64,000 nucleotides of DNA from Yoonia maritima (GTDB taxonomy: Bacteria > Pseudomonadota > Alphaproteobacteria > Rhodobacterales > Rhodobacteraceae): contig NZ_PKFN01000011.1 in assembly GCF_002933395.1 (NCBI RefSeq), positions 1-64,000 of the forward strand. Reading direction: 5' to 3'. The first letter of the stretch is position 1. Every line of letters begins with the position of its first letter. The notes below the pieces were generated by a model that ran no database searches, was not told the DNA's origin, and saw only the letters and a program-made list of their open reading frames with translations. Positions 53,847 to 63,196 of this stretch are shown here, one piece after another. A program made the position numbers and the translations under genes.

Positions 53847-55055
53847 TCAATCCATGTATATTGGTGCAACTGGGCGAACAGGCACACCGGGTTTCCATGC
53901 TTGGTTAAATGATGGCGCAGCATACGGGAACTTGTCAAGGTTCAGGTCTTGGTCCGAACTCCGAGGGAGGAAGCTCGTCGGGTCGGCGTAAAAGAACGGG
54001 TTCACGTCCGCGATCGTCCAATAAATTGCATCCTCGGCAAAGCTACGTCCGTTGGGGTAACCTGCGGGCTCTGATGGGTTCCAAAGGATCATATCACGAC
54101 TGTAAAAATCGACGATGTCATCAAGTTGGGCGTCTTCGACCTCAAGCCGTTCGAAGCTGAATTTAAACTGATCGCCAAACTTAGCAATGCCTTCAGCTGG
54201 GGAGGTCGCATTATAGGCATCGTTGAACGCGCCGACGGTCTCATAGGATCTATCGACAGGCAAATAGCGGTTGGGGTTGTACCCAACCGGCGGATCCACA
54301 AAGAATATACCCTGAACACCAGCGCGCCCCATACGATCAACGGCATGACCGTCTTCGTCAGCGACGACGACCCAATAGTTCAGTTTTTGATCGGCCAATT
54401 CGGGTACTTCTAGCGTGATCAGGGTCATATCTGAAACACCAAATGCGCCGATTGAGGTCGGTGCCGCAGGTAGGTGGTCGCCTCCTGCCAGTGCTTGCTT
54501 AATGGCAAGTGCCGCTGGCGCCTGAACGGTCGTGAAATCAAAGAAGAATGGGTCACGCCGTGGACCAACAAACAAAAGCTCACCGTTTGTGCCGGTGGTG
54601 ACTTCTAATGTGTGGTTCAGCGCAGTTGTGAAACCTTCACCAACATCTTCACCGTCCCAACGGTTTGATCGCGCGTCGTCGCCCGTTGCGCGCCGCAGTT
54701 CAAGCCGTTGGCGCTGTGCTTCGCCATCAATGTCATGAACACGGACTTTGTAGACAATGTCGGCTATCGCATCATCATCAGTGTCCAGTTTGAACATGTA
54801 GATCAGCTTTGGATCAAGCTTGATTTCGTCAGAGCCAAGCGTGCCCGGCGCGCCGCTGCCTGACAAGGGGTTCAGTGTGAAGGACATCGTCAGTCCACCA
54901 GTTTGCGCACCACGAAATATAAAGCTGTCCCCGATATCAGACATCGGGTTTAATTGCGTATAAGGCGCATCACGGTGATCCGATGCGATCGCTGCGGTGG
55001 TGCAGATTCCACCACAGATCGCTGCAACAGAAAATAACGTATTTCGCGTGCTCAT
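53847..55055 (-). CDS. DUF4331 exported protein
   Basis: 402 residues, signal peptide (about 1-24, ending TTAAIASDHRDAP), then the DUF4331 pattern SDHRDAPYTQLNPMSDIGDSFIFRG, LIYMFKLDTDDDAIADIVYKVRV, GPRRDPFFFDF and FLPRSSDQDLNLDKFPY. Members are periplasmic or secreted with unknown function. GAGGA lies 8 bases before the ATG. Between it and the collar-like gene there is a 10-bp inverted repeat. Confidence 0.85.
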   Translation of the reverse strand: MSTRNTLFSVAAICGGICTTAAIASDHRDAPYTQLNPMSDIGDSFIFRGAQTGGLTMSFTLNPLSGSGAPGTLGSDEIKLDPKLIYMFKLDTDDDAIADIVYKVRVHDIDGEAQRQRLELRRATGDDARSNRWDGEDVGEGFTTALNHTLEVTTGTNGELLFVGPRRDPFFFDFTTVQAPAALAIKQALAGGDHLPAAPTSIGAFGVSDMTLITLEVPELADQKLNYWVVVADEDGHAVDRMGRAGVQGIFFVDPPVGYNPNRYLPVDRSYETVGAFNDAYNATSPAEGIAKFGDQFKFSFERLEVEDAQLDDIVDFYSRDMILWNPSEPAGYPNGRSFAEDAIYWTIADVNPFFYADPTSFLPRSSDQDLNLDKFPYAAPSFNQAWKPGVPVRPVAPIYMD

Positions 55056-55083
55056 TTTGTCTTCCTCGGAAATGTATTTACGA

Positions 55084-55112
55084 GCGAACCTAAATGAAAA
55101 GATTAGGTTCGC
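55084..55112. repeat. 10-bp inverted repeat upstream of the DUF4331 gene
   Basis: GCGAACCTAA (55084-55093) and TTAGGTTCGC (55103-55112), 9-nt spacer, about 30 bases before the DUF4331 start. Without a T-run it is more likely an operator or an mRNA structure than a terminator. Confidence 0.6.
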
Positions 55113-55157
55113 CCATATATTTACCCCTTTTTAAGAAGGTAAATTAACGCTGTGACA

Positions 55158-55667
55158 TTAGCTGCGCGACGGGAAGATACCCTGAAGTGCGATAATGTAA
55201 TTAATCACAAGACTCGGCTGCATGTTCTCGTGCTGCTGGCCACCGCCTGCATTGCTAATGCTACCTGCGGCTAACTGTGAAGTCGGCGTTGTTGTTGCAG
55301 TGTATGCTGTTGATCGCGCGAGGTAGTCACCAGTTGGGCGGTCATTGTCGGCAGGGACATTCACAAAGTTCAGGCTGTGGTTGTGCGGTGGAATCTGTGA
55401 TTCAACTAAGGTCACGTCTTCAATGCCGACGCGCTGACCGATCACGCGTGGTGAAAGGCCAGGACCCGATCCTGCGTGAATTGGTGCGCGACCACGCAAA
55501 TCAGGCAGCGCAAATGTCGAACGACCGTCACCGCCGTAGGTCGTGCCAAGTATGCTAAAGAGTGCTGAATTGGATGAAATAGGCAAGAGTTGCCCGTCAC
55601 AAAACGCCCAGCCGCGTGGTGCGAAATTTCCACCAAAAAGCATGATTTGAGCAATAAATGGTTCCAT
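55158..55667 (-). CDS. Tail-collar-domain protein (microcystin-dependent protein-like)
   Basis: 169 residues from the ATG at 55667, with GGAG 8 bases upstream. It begins MEPFIAQIMLFGGNFAPRGW, continues FCDGQLLPISSNSALFSILGTTYGGDGRSTFALPDLRGRAPIHAG, and has IPPHNHSLNF: the phage tail-collar (PF07484) / MdpB-like fold found in many non-phage bacterial genomes. No other phage gene is near, so it is not prophage evidence. Its role is unknown; proteins of this kind are often secreted or on the surface. Same strand as the DUF4331 gene. Confidence 0.88.
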   Translation of the reverse strand: MEPFIAQIMLFGGNFAPRGWAFCDGQLLPISSNSALFSILGTTYGGDGRSTFALPDLRGRAPIHAGSGPGLSPRVIGQRVGIEDVTLVESQIPPHNHSLNFVNVPADNDRPTGDYLARSTAYTATTTPTSQLAAGSISNAGGGQQHENMQPSLVINYIIALQGIFPSRS

Positions 55668-55844
55668 TACGGTAACTCCGAATTTCGCAATCGTATCTGA
55701 TTGCATGTCAGTTGAATCGAACTCACGGCGATCCCGTTCGTTTCTTTCTTCAATCAATCAATTCGCGTTTTTCGATTCTGTGCCCCAGGGCACGGAAATG
55801 AAAATCCAAAACAGTATTTTCGAACAAAAGCAAATCACCGCGCC

Positions 55845-58436
55845 ATGCGCCAGAATACTCGATTGGATTCACCAGTGCCTCATATTGTCTCAAGAGCTCT
55901 CGTATTAACTCTTATGTTGTTTTTGTCGATACTACCCAAAAGCGCCTTGGCGCTTGGTGGCGGGGTTTTTGTCGACGAGGTGATAAAACCTGTGGGTGTC
56001 ACGGCAGGAAGTTGTAATTTTAACCCATACTATGACGTTGGGTTTCAGGAGGCGCAGGTCAATTTTTCAGGTAATGGCGGTTCGTCAGGAAGCAACTATT
56101 GGTTTGGTGGGAATATTTCCGCTTGGCCTGGTGATATCACTTCAGCATCAATCGAATCGACATGCGGTATCTCAAATATTCAGAATTTTGTATCTGATGG
56201 TGCTAACGGGACCTTCGCAAGTGATGACTTTATGGGGGTGCGGTTTCGCGGCACCCATGGCGGCACCGTCTACGATTATGAAATTGGAATTAAGGGTGCT
56301 TCCTCCACCGCTTTGGTAAATACACGCGTTGCCGCACCAGCGAACACCGCGCCAACAGCGGATGCGGGTACGGCGCAGAATGTGGCCTCGGGTGCGGCGG
56401 TGACGCTGGATGGGTCCGGATCGGACGCGCAGGATGCGGGTCAGACGCTGACCTACGCCTGGAGCCAAATCGGCACGCCAGCAGTGACCCTGTCTGATGC
56501 GACAGCCGCAAGCCCAAGCTTTACCGCGCCGACTTTGGCGGCTGGTGATGCGGATGTTGTGCTGACGTTCTCTCTGACAGTGAACGACGGGATCGATAAC
56601 TCGACCGCGTCAACGGTGACAGTAACGGTTGCGGCGCCAGCGAACACCGCGCCGACAGCGGATGCGGGTACGGCGCAGAATGTGGCCTCTGGTGCGAGCG
56701 TGACGCTGGATGGCACGGGGTCAGATGCGCAGGATGCGGGTCAGACGTTGACCTACGCCTGGAGCCAAATCGGCACGCCAGCAGTGACCCTGTCTGATGC
56801 GACAGCCGCAAGCCCAAGCTTTACCGCGCCGACTTTGGCGGCTGGTGATGCGGATGTTGTGCTGACGTTCTCTCTGACAGTGAACGACGGGATCGATAAT
56901 TCGACCGCGTCGACAGTGACAGTGACGGTTGCCGCACCAGCGAACACCGCGCCGACAGCGGATGCGGGTACGGCGCAGAATGTGGCCTCTGGTGCGAGCG
57001 TGACGCTGGATGGCACGGGGTCAGATGCGCAGGATGCGGGTCAGACGTTGACCTACGCCTGGAGCCAAATCGGCACGCCAGCAGTGACCCTGTCTGATGC
57101 GACAGCCGCAAGCCCAAGCTTTACCGCGCCGACTTTGGCGGCTGGTGATGCGGATGTTGTGCTGACGTTCTCACTGACAGTGAACGACGGGATCGATAAC
57201 TCGACCGCGTCAACGGTGACAGTAACGGTTGCGGCGCCAATCGACAGTACGAACCCGAGTGTGACCCTGTCAGGTATGCCGGAATCGCATGATGGCGTTT
57301 CGCCATTCTCGCTCTCAGTTACATTCTCAGAGCCGGTTGAGGGGTTTGCAGCTGACGATCTTGATGTGCAGCATGGTTCGGTAACCAGCCTGTCAGGTGC
57401 CGGTGCTGACTATACTGTGCAGATTACGCCATCTGCTAAAACGAGCTCTGTTGTTGTTCAGGTGAAATCAAACGCGGTTACGGATGCGTCTGGAAATCAG
57501 AACGATAGCTCAGCGCAGGTTCAAATCGCGGCAGAGATTGTTCGGGTCGCAACTGAGGAAATCGGCAACTTCTTTGTCCAACGTGGTCGGTTGCTGTCAC
57601 GTGCGCAGCCAAAGCTCTCTGCGTTTATGGGCGGTAGCCGGGGGCGTTTCAACGCAAACGGGACATCGACACGCGCGCATCTTGATTTTGCAACCGGACT
57701 AGATACTCGGGTATGGGCAAATGTCATGGGGCTTTGGAGCGACGAAGATGGCGACACGCAATCTTATGCACACCTGAGCCTTGGCTCACATGTTGTAAAA
57801 ACGGACACGATGATCATAGGGGCAATGGCGCAGGTTGATCGTAGTGAAGCCACACAAACCAATGCGTCGATCGAAAGCCGTGGTTATCTGGTGGGGCCAT
57901 ACCTAGTTGGAAAGCTTCCTGAGCAACCTATGGTATTCTCAGCGAGCGTGCTACGTGGGAACGCGCAAAATGAAATCACTCTGACAGGGCTTCCTACAGA
58001 TGATTTCGAAAGCACGCGTACGTTAACCACCATTGGTGTCGAAGGCAGTGTCGCGTTTGACAGCGGTCTTGTGATGATCCCGTCAGTTGATGTGCTTTAT
58101 CTTCTTGATGAACAACATGAATATGTTGACAGCGCGGATAACACAGTACCAGCGCAGGACGTTACGATGACGCAAGCGACCCTTGGTCTTGGCTTTGAAT
58201 ACCCACTTGCGTTCGAGGCAGTGGATGTTCTGTTGACGTCAGGTGTGAACACTGCGTTTTCCAAGACACGAACAGCAGGTGCGACTGACAAAAGCACCCT
58301 ATGGGGCGTGGATGTTGGGACAGTGTTCATGCTTTCGTCAGGTGCAACGCTTTCAGCCGATCTTTTCTACGACGGATTGGGCGAAACCAACAACGAGACC
58401 TACGGTGGCGGCATTGTCTATGAGGTGAAGTTTTAA
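55845..58436 (+). CDS. Autotransporter-like surface protein with three PKD/REJ-type repeats
   Basis: 863 residues: signal peptide (~1-37, ending KSALA), a unique N-terminal domain (~38-160), three ~100-residue repeats (163-262, 263-362, 363-462) starting APANTAPTADAGTAQNVASG and ending in SLTVNDGIDNSTASTVTVTV, the PKD/cadherin-like Ig fold. Then a bacterial Ig-like domain (~465-555, VTLSGMPESHDGVSPFSLSVTFSEPVEGF) and a C-terminal ~290-residue autotransporter beta-barrel ending in Tyr-Glu-Val-Lys-Phe, an aromatic terminus recognised by the BAM complex. A surface adhesin role is likely. The ATG has no obvious ribosome binding site. A strong terminator follows. Confidence 0.88.
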   Translation: MRQNTRLDSPVPHIVSRALVLTLMLFLSILPKSALALGGGVFVDEVIKPVGVTAGSCNFNPYYDVGFQEAQVNFSGNGGSSGSNYWFGGNISAWPGDITSASIESTCGISNIQNFVSDGANGTFASDDFMGVRFRGTHGGTVYDYEIGIKGASSTALVNTRVAAPANTAPTADAGTAQNVASGAAVTLDGSGSDAQDAGQTLTYAWSQIGTPAVTLSDATAASPSFTAPTLAAGDADVVLTFSLTVNDGIDNSTASTVTVTVAAPANTAPTADAGTAQNVASGASVTLDGTGSDAQDAGQTLTYAWSQIGTPAVTLSDATAASPSFTAPTLAAGDADVVLTFSLTVNDGIDNSTASTVTVTVAAPANTAPTADAGTAQNVASGASVTLDGTGSDAQDAGQTLTYAWSQIGTPAVTLSDATAASPSFTAPTLAAGDADVVLTFSLTVNDGIDNSTASTVTVTVAAPIDSTNPSVTLSGMPESHDGVSPFSLSVTFSEPVEGFAADDLDVQHGSVTSLSGAGADYTVQITPSAKTSSVVVQVKSNAVTDASGNQNDSSAQVQIAAEIVRVATEEIGNFFVQRGRLLSRAQPKLSAFMGGSRGRFNANGTSTRAHLDFATGLDTRVWANVMGLWSDEDGDTQSYAHLSLGSHVVKTDTMIIGAMAQVDRSEATQTNASIESRGYLVGPYLVGKLPEQPMVFSASVLRGNAQNEITLTGLPTDDFESTRTLTTIGVEGSVAFDSGLVMIPSVDVLYLLDEQHEYVDSADNTVPAQDVTMTQATLGLGFEYPLAFEAVDVLLTSGVNTAFSKTRTAGATDKSTLWGVDVGTVFMLSSGATLSADLFYDGLGETNNETYGGGIVYEVKF
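56335..57234 (+). repeat. Three 300-bp in-frame tandem repeats
   Basis: Three near-identical units (56335-56634, 56635-56934, 56935-57234) encode the repeats of the surface protein. Units two and three are almost the same base for base, differing mainly at wobble positions near the junctions, which indicates recent duplication or conversion. Each unit is exactly 100 codons. Confidence 0.95.
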
Positions 58437-58458
58437 ACCTAGGTTTAAGAGCGATTTT

Positions 58459-58490
58459 AAGAACGCCCCAGATGTGGGGCGTTCTTTTTC
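58459..58490 (+). terminator. Terminator of the autotransporter gene
   Basis: Perfect 12-bp stem AAGAACGCCCCA (58459-58470) / TGGGGCGTTCTT (58475-58486), GATG loop, then TTTCT. It can also end transcripts from the minus-strand urt operon, since the other arm starts AAGAA. Confidence 0.92.
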
Positions 58491-58596
58491 TATATTTGAT
58501 ATAAAAAATTTTGTATCAGCACTGGCCATTTGGGAAATGAATGGCGACTTGGCAACGGCTGTATTTTCTAATGAGGTTTTCCGTTTATGACCCCAA

Positions 58597-59292
58597 TTAT
58601 AGCGCAAGCTCTTCCAGCATGGCTTCGGGGGTAATATCTGCTTTGTCGGCGCGGCGTTTGACTTCGCCGCGTGTCATAACAACAAAATGATCGGCTAGTC
58701 CGTAAGCAAAGTCAAAGTTTTGTTCAACCAATACGATCGCCATATTTCCTTGTTCGCGAAGTAGGCTGATCGTACGTCCGATTTGCTGAATCACGTTTGG
58801 TTGGATGCCTTCGGTCGGTTCATCCAGCAGTAAGACCTTAGGTCGCGTGATCAGTGCACGTGCGATAGCCAACTGTTGTTGCTGACCGCCAGACAGGTCA
58901 CCGCCGCGTCTTGCTTTCATGTCCAATAGGACCGGGAAGAGCTGGAAAATCTCTTCGGGAATAAAACGTTCATCCTTAGGAAGGCAGGCAAAGGCAGTTT
59001 CGAGGTTTTCTTGGACAGACATCAGCGGGAAAATCTCTCGGCCTTGCGGGACGTAGGCAATGCCTGCACGGGCGGCCGTGAATGCGGATGGATGATTAAG
59101 CTGCTGATCACCAACCGCCAACGTGCCATCGGTGTAGGGGTGGCGGCCAGATATCGCCTTGAGCAGGCTGGTTTTGCCGACACCGTTCGTACCCATCACA
59201 GCGGTCACTTCGCCAACGGGTGCATTCAGCGTGATGCCATGCAGGATCTGGCTTTGCCCGTAATGCAGGGTCAGGTTTTCAACGTTCAGCAT
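58597..59292 (-). CDS. urtE: Urea-type ABC transporter ATP-binding protein UrtE
   Basis: 231 residues, LivF-like: LTLHYGQSQILHGITLNAPVGEVTAVMGTNGVGKTSLLKAISG, signature LSGGQQQQLAIARAL, Walker B LLLDEPTEGIQP. The GTNGVGKTS form of the P-loop and gene order urtABCDE mark it as UrtE. It shares one base with the urtD stop. Last gene of the operon. Confidence 0.94.
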   Translation of the reverse strand: MLNVENLTLHYGQSQILHGITLNAPVGEVTAVMGTNGVGKTSLLKAISGRHPYTDGTLAVGDQQLNHPSAFTAARAGIAYVPQGREIFPLMSVQENLETAFACLPKDERFIPEEIFQLFPVLLDMKARRGGDLSGGQQQQLAIARALITRPKVLLLDEPTEGIQPNVIQQIGRTISLLREQGNMAIVLVEQNFDFAYGLADHFVVMTRGEVKRRADKADITPEAMLEELAL

Positions 59293-60035
59293 TATTGGCG
59301 TCCCAGATACACATCGATAACGGTTTGGTCGGCGGTCACGTGATCAAGCGACCCTTCGGCAAGAACCGATCCTTCGTGCAGCACGGTGACTTTGCAATCA
59401 AGGCGGCGCACGAATTCCATGTCATGTTCAACCACCACAACCGCACGCGTCTTGGCCGCGCGTTTTAACAGGTCAGTTGTCAGTTCGCGTTCCGCAGTTG
59501 TCATTCCAGCGGCGGGTTCATCGACGAGCAAAAGGCGTGGATCTTGGGCAAGCAGCATCCCGATCTCGAGCCATTGTTTTTGACCATGGCTTAATTCGCC
59601 TGCGCGGCGTGTCAGACTATCGGATAGGCCAATTTCGGTCGCGATTTCTTTGATCCGTTTTGCGCCTTCTTGGGTTTTTTTATAAAATAGCACTGCGAAT
59701 GGACCGCGGGGGTTATGCAATGCCATCGCAAGGTTTTCGCGCACGGTTTGGTCTTCAAAGACAGTGGGCTTTTGAAATTTACGCCCGATCCCTTCCATCG
59801 CGATCTCGCTTTCTGACATGCCAAGCAAAGATATGTTGCGATCACCCCATGTGACGCGCCCTTCATCCGGCTTTGTCTTGCCCGTGATAATATCCATAAA
59901 GGTCGTTTTACCTGCGCCGTTCGGGCCGATCACCGCGCGCAATTCAGGTTCGCCGATTTGGATGGACAGGTTGTTGATCGCGCGAAAGCCATCAAAGCTA
60001 ACCGACACACCGTCGACTTCTAAAAGCGTGCTCAT
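59292..60035 (-). CDS. urtD: Urea-type ABC transporter ATP-binding protein UrtD
   Basis: 247 residues, LivG-like: VSFDGFRAINNLSIQIGEPELRAVIGPNGAGKTTFMDIITGKTKPDEG, signature ELSHGQKQWLEIGMLL (LSHGQ in place of LSGGQ, normal in UrtD), Walker B LLLVDEPAAGMT. Overlaps urtC by 4 bases. Confidence 0.95.
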   Translation of the reverse strand: MSTLLEVDGVSVSFDGFRAINNLSIQIGEPELRAVIGPNGAGKTTFMDIITGKTKPDEGRVTWGDRNISLLGMSESEIAMEGIGRKFQKPTVFEDQTVRENLAMALHNPRGPFAVLFYKKTQEGAKRIKEIATEIGLSDSLTRRAGELSHGQKQWLEIGMLLAQDPRLLLVDEPAAGMTTAERELTTDLLKRAAKTRAVVVVEHDMEFVRRLDCKVTVLHEGSVLAEGSLDHVTADQTVIDVYLGRQ

Positions 60036-61195
60036 GATGGTTTCCTCACCAGATAATCAAACAATCCGCCGATGCCCTTTGGCGCGTATAAGGTGACCGC
60101 GACGAACGACAGGCCCAGTAAGACGAGCCACCAGTCGGTCCATTGGATCGTGTAAAACCCAAGTGGGATGGCTGGTGCGCCACCGCCAGTGAACCAGCTT
60201 GACAGCAGCGATACGAAGGCAGCACCGATGACCGCGCCGTATAGCCGCCCACGCCCGCCAATCGCGACCCAGACAGCCAGATAGATGGATGCGATCGGCG
60301 CGATTTCGGCGGGGTTAATGATGCCTGCCTGCGGGTAATATAGCGCGCCCGCGATGGCTGCCACGACCGCCGTGATCGTGAATACGAACAGTTTGTAGCT
60401 TTCGACGTGATATCCAAGAAAGCGCACGCGCGATTCATTGTCTCTGATCGCTTTAATCACGCTGCCCATTTTGCCGGATGTGACCCAAGCGAACAGCACG
60501 TAACCTAGCGCTACGGCCGATGCGGATGCGTAAAAGAATGCGAGTGAGATCGTTGATTGTGGTGTATTCTCAAAACCCGGAATATTTTGGAGCCCGGACA
60601 GTCCGTTATTTCCGCGCAATCCACTATCATTTTGGAACAGGTACAAGGAAAGGGCCAGCGTCATCGCTTGGGTCAGGATCGACAGATAAACGCCTGTGAC
60701 CCGGCTGCGGAACGCGAGCCAACCGAAGACGAGCGCGAGTAACCCCGGCACAAGCACGACCATTAACAGCTGAAGGAACAAGCTGTCAGAGAACGCCCAG
60801 ATCATCGGAAATTCAGAACTACCCACAACGCCAAAGATTTGGTTGCCGATAGCATCGGTGACCTCTTGCGCGGTTGGGGGGATGGTTTGTGTTGCTAGGC
60901 TGTCGAGCACGATCCCTTCTGTCCGCGCGTACATGAGCCACATACCAACGGCATAGCCGCCAATCCCGAAGAACGCGAAATGCCCCAGGCTTAGGATACC
61001 GCAATATCCCCAGACCACATCCATCGCGACCGCGATCAGGCATAGGCATAGTGTCTTACCCAGCGTTTTCACGAATGACGTGGACATGACCCCAAGGCCG
61101 GCGTCGGATAGAATGGTAACGACGATGGTAAAGAGGCTAAGCCCCAGCAAGAACCAAAGTGTCGACGGATTGCGCATTAAGAAGCTTTTGTTCAT
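60032..61195 (-). CDS. urtC: Urea-type ABC transporter permease UrtC
   Basis: 387 residues from the ATG at 61195, 4 bases after the urtB stop; a longer frame would overlap urtB. LivM-like with about nine helices and the motif DVVWGYCGILSLGHFAFFGIGGYAVGMWL plus AIRDNESRVRFLGYHVESYKLFVF. Pairs with UrtB to form the membrane channel. Confidence 0.93.
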   Translation of the reverse strand: MNKSFLMRNPSTLWFLLGLSLFTIVVTILSDAGLGVMSTSFVKTLGKTLCLCLIAVAMDVVWGYCGILSLGHFAFFGIGGYAVGMWLMYARTEGIVLDSLATQTIPPTAQEVTDAIGNQIFGVVGSSEFPMIWAFSDSLFLQLLMVVLVPGLLALVFGWLAFRSRVTGVYLSILTQAMTLALSLYLFQNDSGLRGNNGLSGLQNIPGFENTPQSTISLAFFYASASAVALGYVLFAWVTSGKMGSVIKAIRDNESRVRFLGYHVESYKLFVFTITAVVAAIAGALYYPQAGIINPAEIAPIASIYLAVWVAIGGRGRLYGAVIGAAFVSLLSSWFTGGGAPAIPLGFYTIQWTDWWLVLLGLSFVAVTLYAPKGIGGLFDYLVRKPS

Positions 61196-61199
61196 TTGA

Positions 61200-63134
61200 T
61201 TAATCCGCCGCTGCCCGGCCCTTAAGCGCAACGATGCCTTTGGGTCGGAACTGGATAAAGAGAATGATAAACAGGATCATGTAGGTCTGCGCGGCCAAGG
61301 TGTTGGACGGGTTCAGCCATTCGATCCCTTTTTGCAGGAACCCAATTAGCGAAGCACCCGCAAGCGTGCCCCAGACATTCCCAACACCGCCGACAACCAC
61401 GGTCATGAACGACTGCACGATATAATCGGCACCCATCTCGGATGTGACCTTGGCGTATAGCCCAATCGCAACACCTGCGATCCCCGCGATCCCAGAGCCA
61501 AGTCCGAAGGTCAGCATGTTGATCCGGTCAGGGTTGATCCCCATGGATGCGGCCATGCCAGGGTTTTGGGTGACTGCACGTACCTCTAGCCCAAGCCGCG
61601 TGCGTTTCAGGACGAACAAGATCAGGAATAGGAAGATCACCGCGAGTACGAAAATCGCGATACGGATATAGCTGATCTGAACCACATCGTTGAATACCCA
61701 TGCGCCGTCCAACCACGCAGGAGAGGTTAGGGGGCGTGCTTGGGTGCCAAAGATATTTTTGGCCAGTTGTTGTAGCGCGATTGAAATGCCGAATGTCGCC
61801 AGCAGTGTTTCCAGTGGGCGGTGGTATAGGTGACGGATCACTAGACGCTCCATTGCGACACCGGCTGCAAAGGTAACGGCAAAGGCAAGCGGTAGCGCGA
61901 TAATGATAGACGCCGTGTAGCTGGGGATGAACAGCTGCACGACATAGCCCGTATAGGCACCCATCATAATGAATTCGCCGTGGGCCATGTTGATGACGCC
62001 CATAACGCCGAAGGTGATCGCAAGCCCAATGGCCGCCAGAAAATAGATCGAAGCCAGTGAAAGTGCATCAAGTGCTAGGTCGGCTGACTGACCAACGGCA
62101 ACGCGTGTTTCAACTGATGCAAGTGCGGTCGTCGCGGCATCGGTGATTGCTGTGTCGGCCTCGTCATAAATTTCAAAGAAGGTGAATTTCGCAAGCGCTG
62201 CATCGCGGTCTGTGTCGGTCACAAGCGGTGGAACCGTACCGGAATGGGCTAGCTGTGCGTAGGCGCGGTTGCGGTTGGCTGTGGTGCCCAGTTGCGCGAC
62301 AGGCACATCGCCAACGCGACCGTTGATAATGTTGGATGCAAGTGCCGCCTTGATCGTGTCCGCATCAGTACGTGGGGCGGCAAGGTCATCAGCGACCAGC
62401 AGTTCGTATGCGGCATCTAACGACATGTCTTCGCCGGGGTTCAGGACACGGGCGACATTGACGTCAGTTGGCAGTTCTTCGGCCAGTGCAGGGCGTGTGG
62501 TTAAGATTTGGTTCAATACCGCGCGTGCCTCGACACTGACATCAGTGGATAAGCTGCTGATGGCTGCAATGCGGTCTGTGGGTTCCTCAGCAAAGCTCGC
62601 CGATAGGAAATTCGCGAGCTGAATTTTCCGGGCCTTTAATGTGGGGTCTTCTTCGCCATCAATTGAACCAAGCAGCGGGGCAAGCTGGCTTGCCTCTGGG
62701 CGCCGGGCGATGGATGCGACGGCTGTTGTCCGGCGGTTAAGGTCCGGGTCCATCAATTGAAACTGGACAAGAGCGGTTCCAATAACACGACGAACGCCGC
62801 CGTTGGGCTTAAGCTGTGTAAAACCGTCAGAGGGGGCGGTCGTTTCTACACCGCTATCAATATCCGTGAGGATCAGGTTGTCGCCGTCTTCGTCTGCAAT
62901 AAAGAACAGACCTTCGGGGCTTTGCCAGACAGATTTATCCTGCCATTCCTCTAGAAACGTCGCGACTTGCGGAATGCCCGAACTGGCGAGGTCATCCAGC
63001 ACTGTGCCAACTGTGCGGCGGCCGGGTTTCGCGACCTCTTGGGCATGGGGTTGTAGCAGGGTTTGAAGCTCTTGAGCCTGAGCCGCAGGCGAAAAGCCCA
63101 ACAGCAAGGCGAGCAAAATTAAGACGCGGGGCAT
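61200..63134 (-). CDS. urtB: Urea-type ABC transporter permease UrtB (long form)
   Basis: 644 residues: signal peptide (~1-20), an extracytoplasmic N-terminal region of ~330 residues containing HEAT-like helical repeats (VASIARRPEASQLAPLLGSIDGEEDPTLKARKIQ), then a LivH-type permease domain from ~residue 355 (LDALSLASIYFLAAIGLAITFGVMGVINMAHGEFIMMGAYTGYVVQ). The long N-terminal extension is a known feature of UrtB, absent from amino-acid LivH. A stem-loop separates it from urtA. Confidence 0.94.
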   Translation of the reverse strand: MPRVLILLALLLGFSPAAQAQELQTLLQPHAQEVAKPGRRTVGTVLDDLASSGIPQVATFLEEWQDKSVWQSPEGLFFIADEDGDNLILTDIDSGVETTAPSDGFTQLKPNGGVRRVIGTALVQFQLMDPDLNRRTTAVASIARRPEASQLAPLLGSIDGEEDPTLKARKIQLANFLSASFAEEPTDRIAAISSLSTDVSVEARAVLNQILTTRPALAEELPTDVNVARVLNPGEDMSLDAAYELLVADDLAAPRTDADTIKAALASNIINGRVGDVPVAQLGTTANRNRAYAQLAHSGTVPPLVTDTDRDAALAKFTFFEIYDEADTAITDAATTALASVETRVAVGQSADLALDALSLASIYFLAAIGLAITFGVMGVINMAHGEFIMMGAYTGYVVQLFIPSYTASIIIALPLAFAVTFAAGVAMERLVIRHLYHRPLETLLATFGISIALQQLAKNIFGTQARPLTSPAWLDGAWVFNDVVQISYIRIAIFVLAVIFLFLILFVLKRTRLGLEVRAVTQNPGMAASMGINPDRINMLTFGLGSGIAGIAGVAIGLYAKVTSEMGADYIVQSFMTVVVGGVGNVWGTLAGASLIGFLQKGIEWLNPSNTLAAQTYMILFIILFIQFRPKGIVALKGRAAAD

Positions 63135-63152
63135 GAGGGTCTTTCGGAATTC

Positions 63153-63187
63153 AAAAATGGTCAGGCGCGGAAGGGGTCCGCGCCTGA
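63153..63187 (-). other. Intercistronic stem-loop with T-run between urtA and urtB
   Basis: TCAGGCGCGG (63161-63170) pairs perfectly with CCGCGCCTGA (63178-63187) over a 7-nt loop; on the minus strand it is followed by CCATTTTTGA. It looks like a partial terminator just after urtA, giving more binding protein than permease. Confidence 0.8.
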
Positions 63188-63196
63188 TTGAAAAGC

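Noticed and set aside
55158..55667. Tail-collar gene as a sign of prophage
   Set aside because: It is a single short gene between a DUF4331 and an autotransporter gene; no capsid, tail, terminase or integrase genes are present.
56335..57234. CRISPR-like periodic repeats
   Set aside because: The units are 300 bp, contiguous and in frame, encoding Ig-like protein repeats; there are no spacers.
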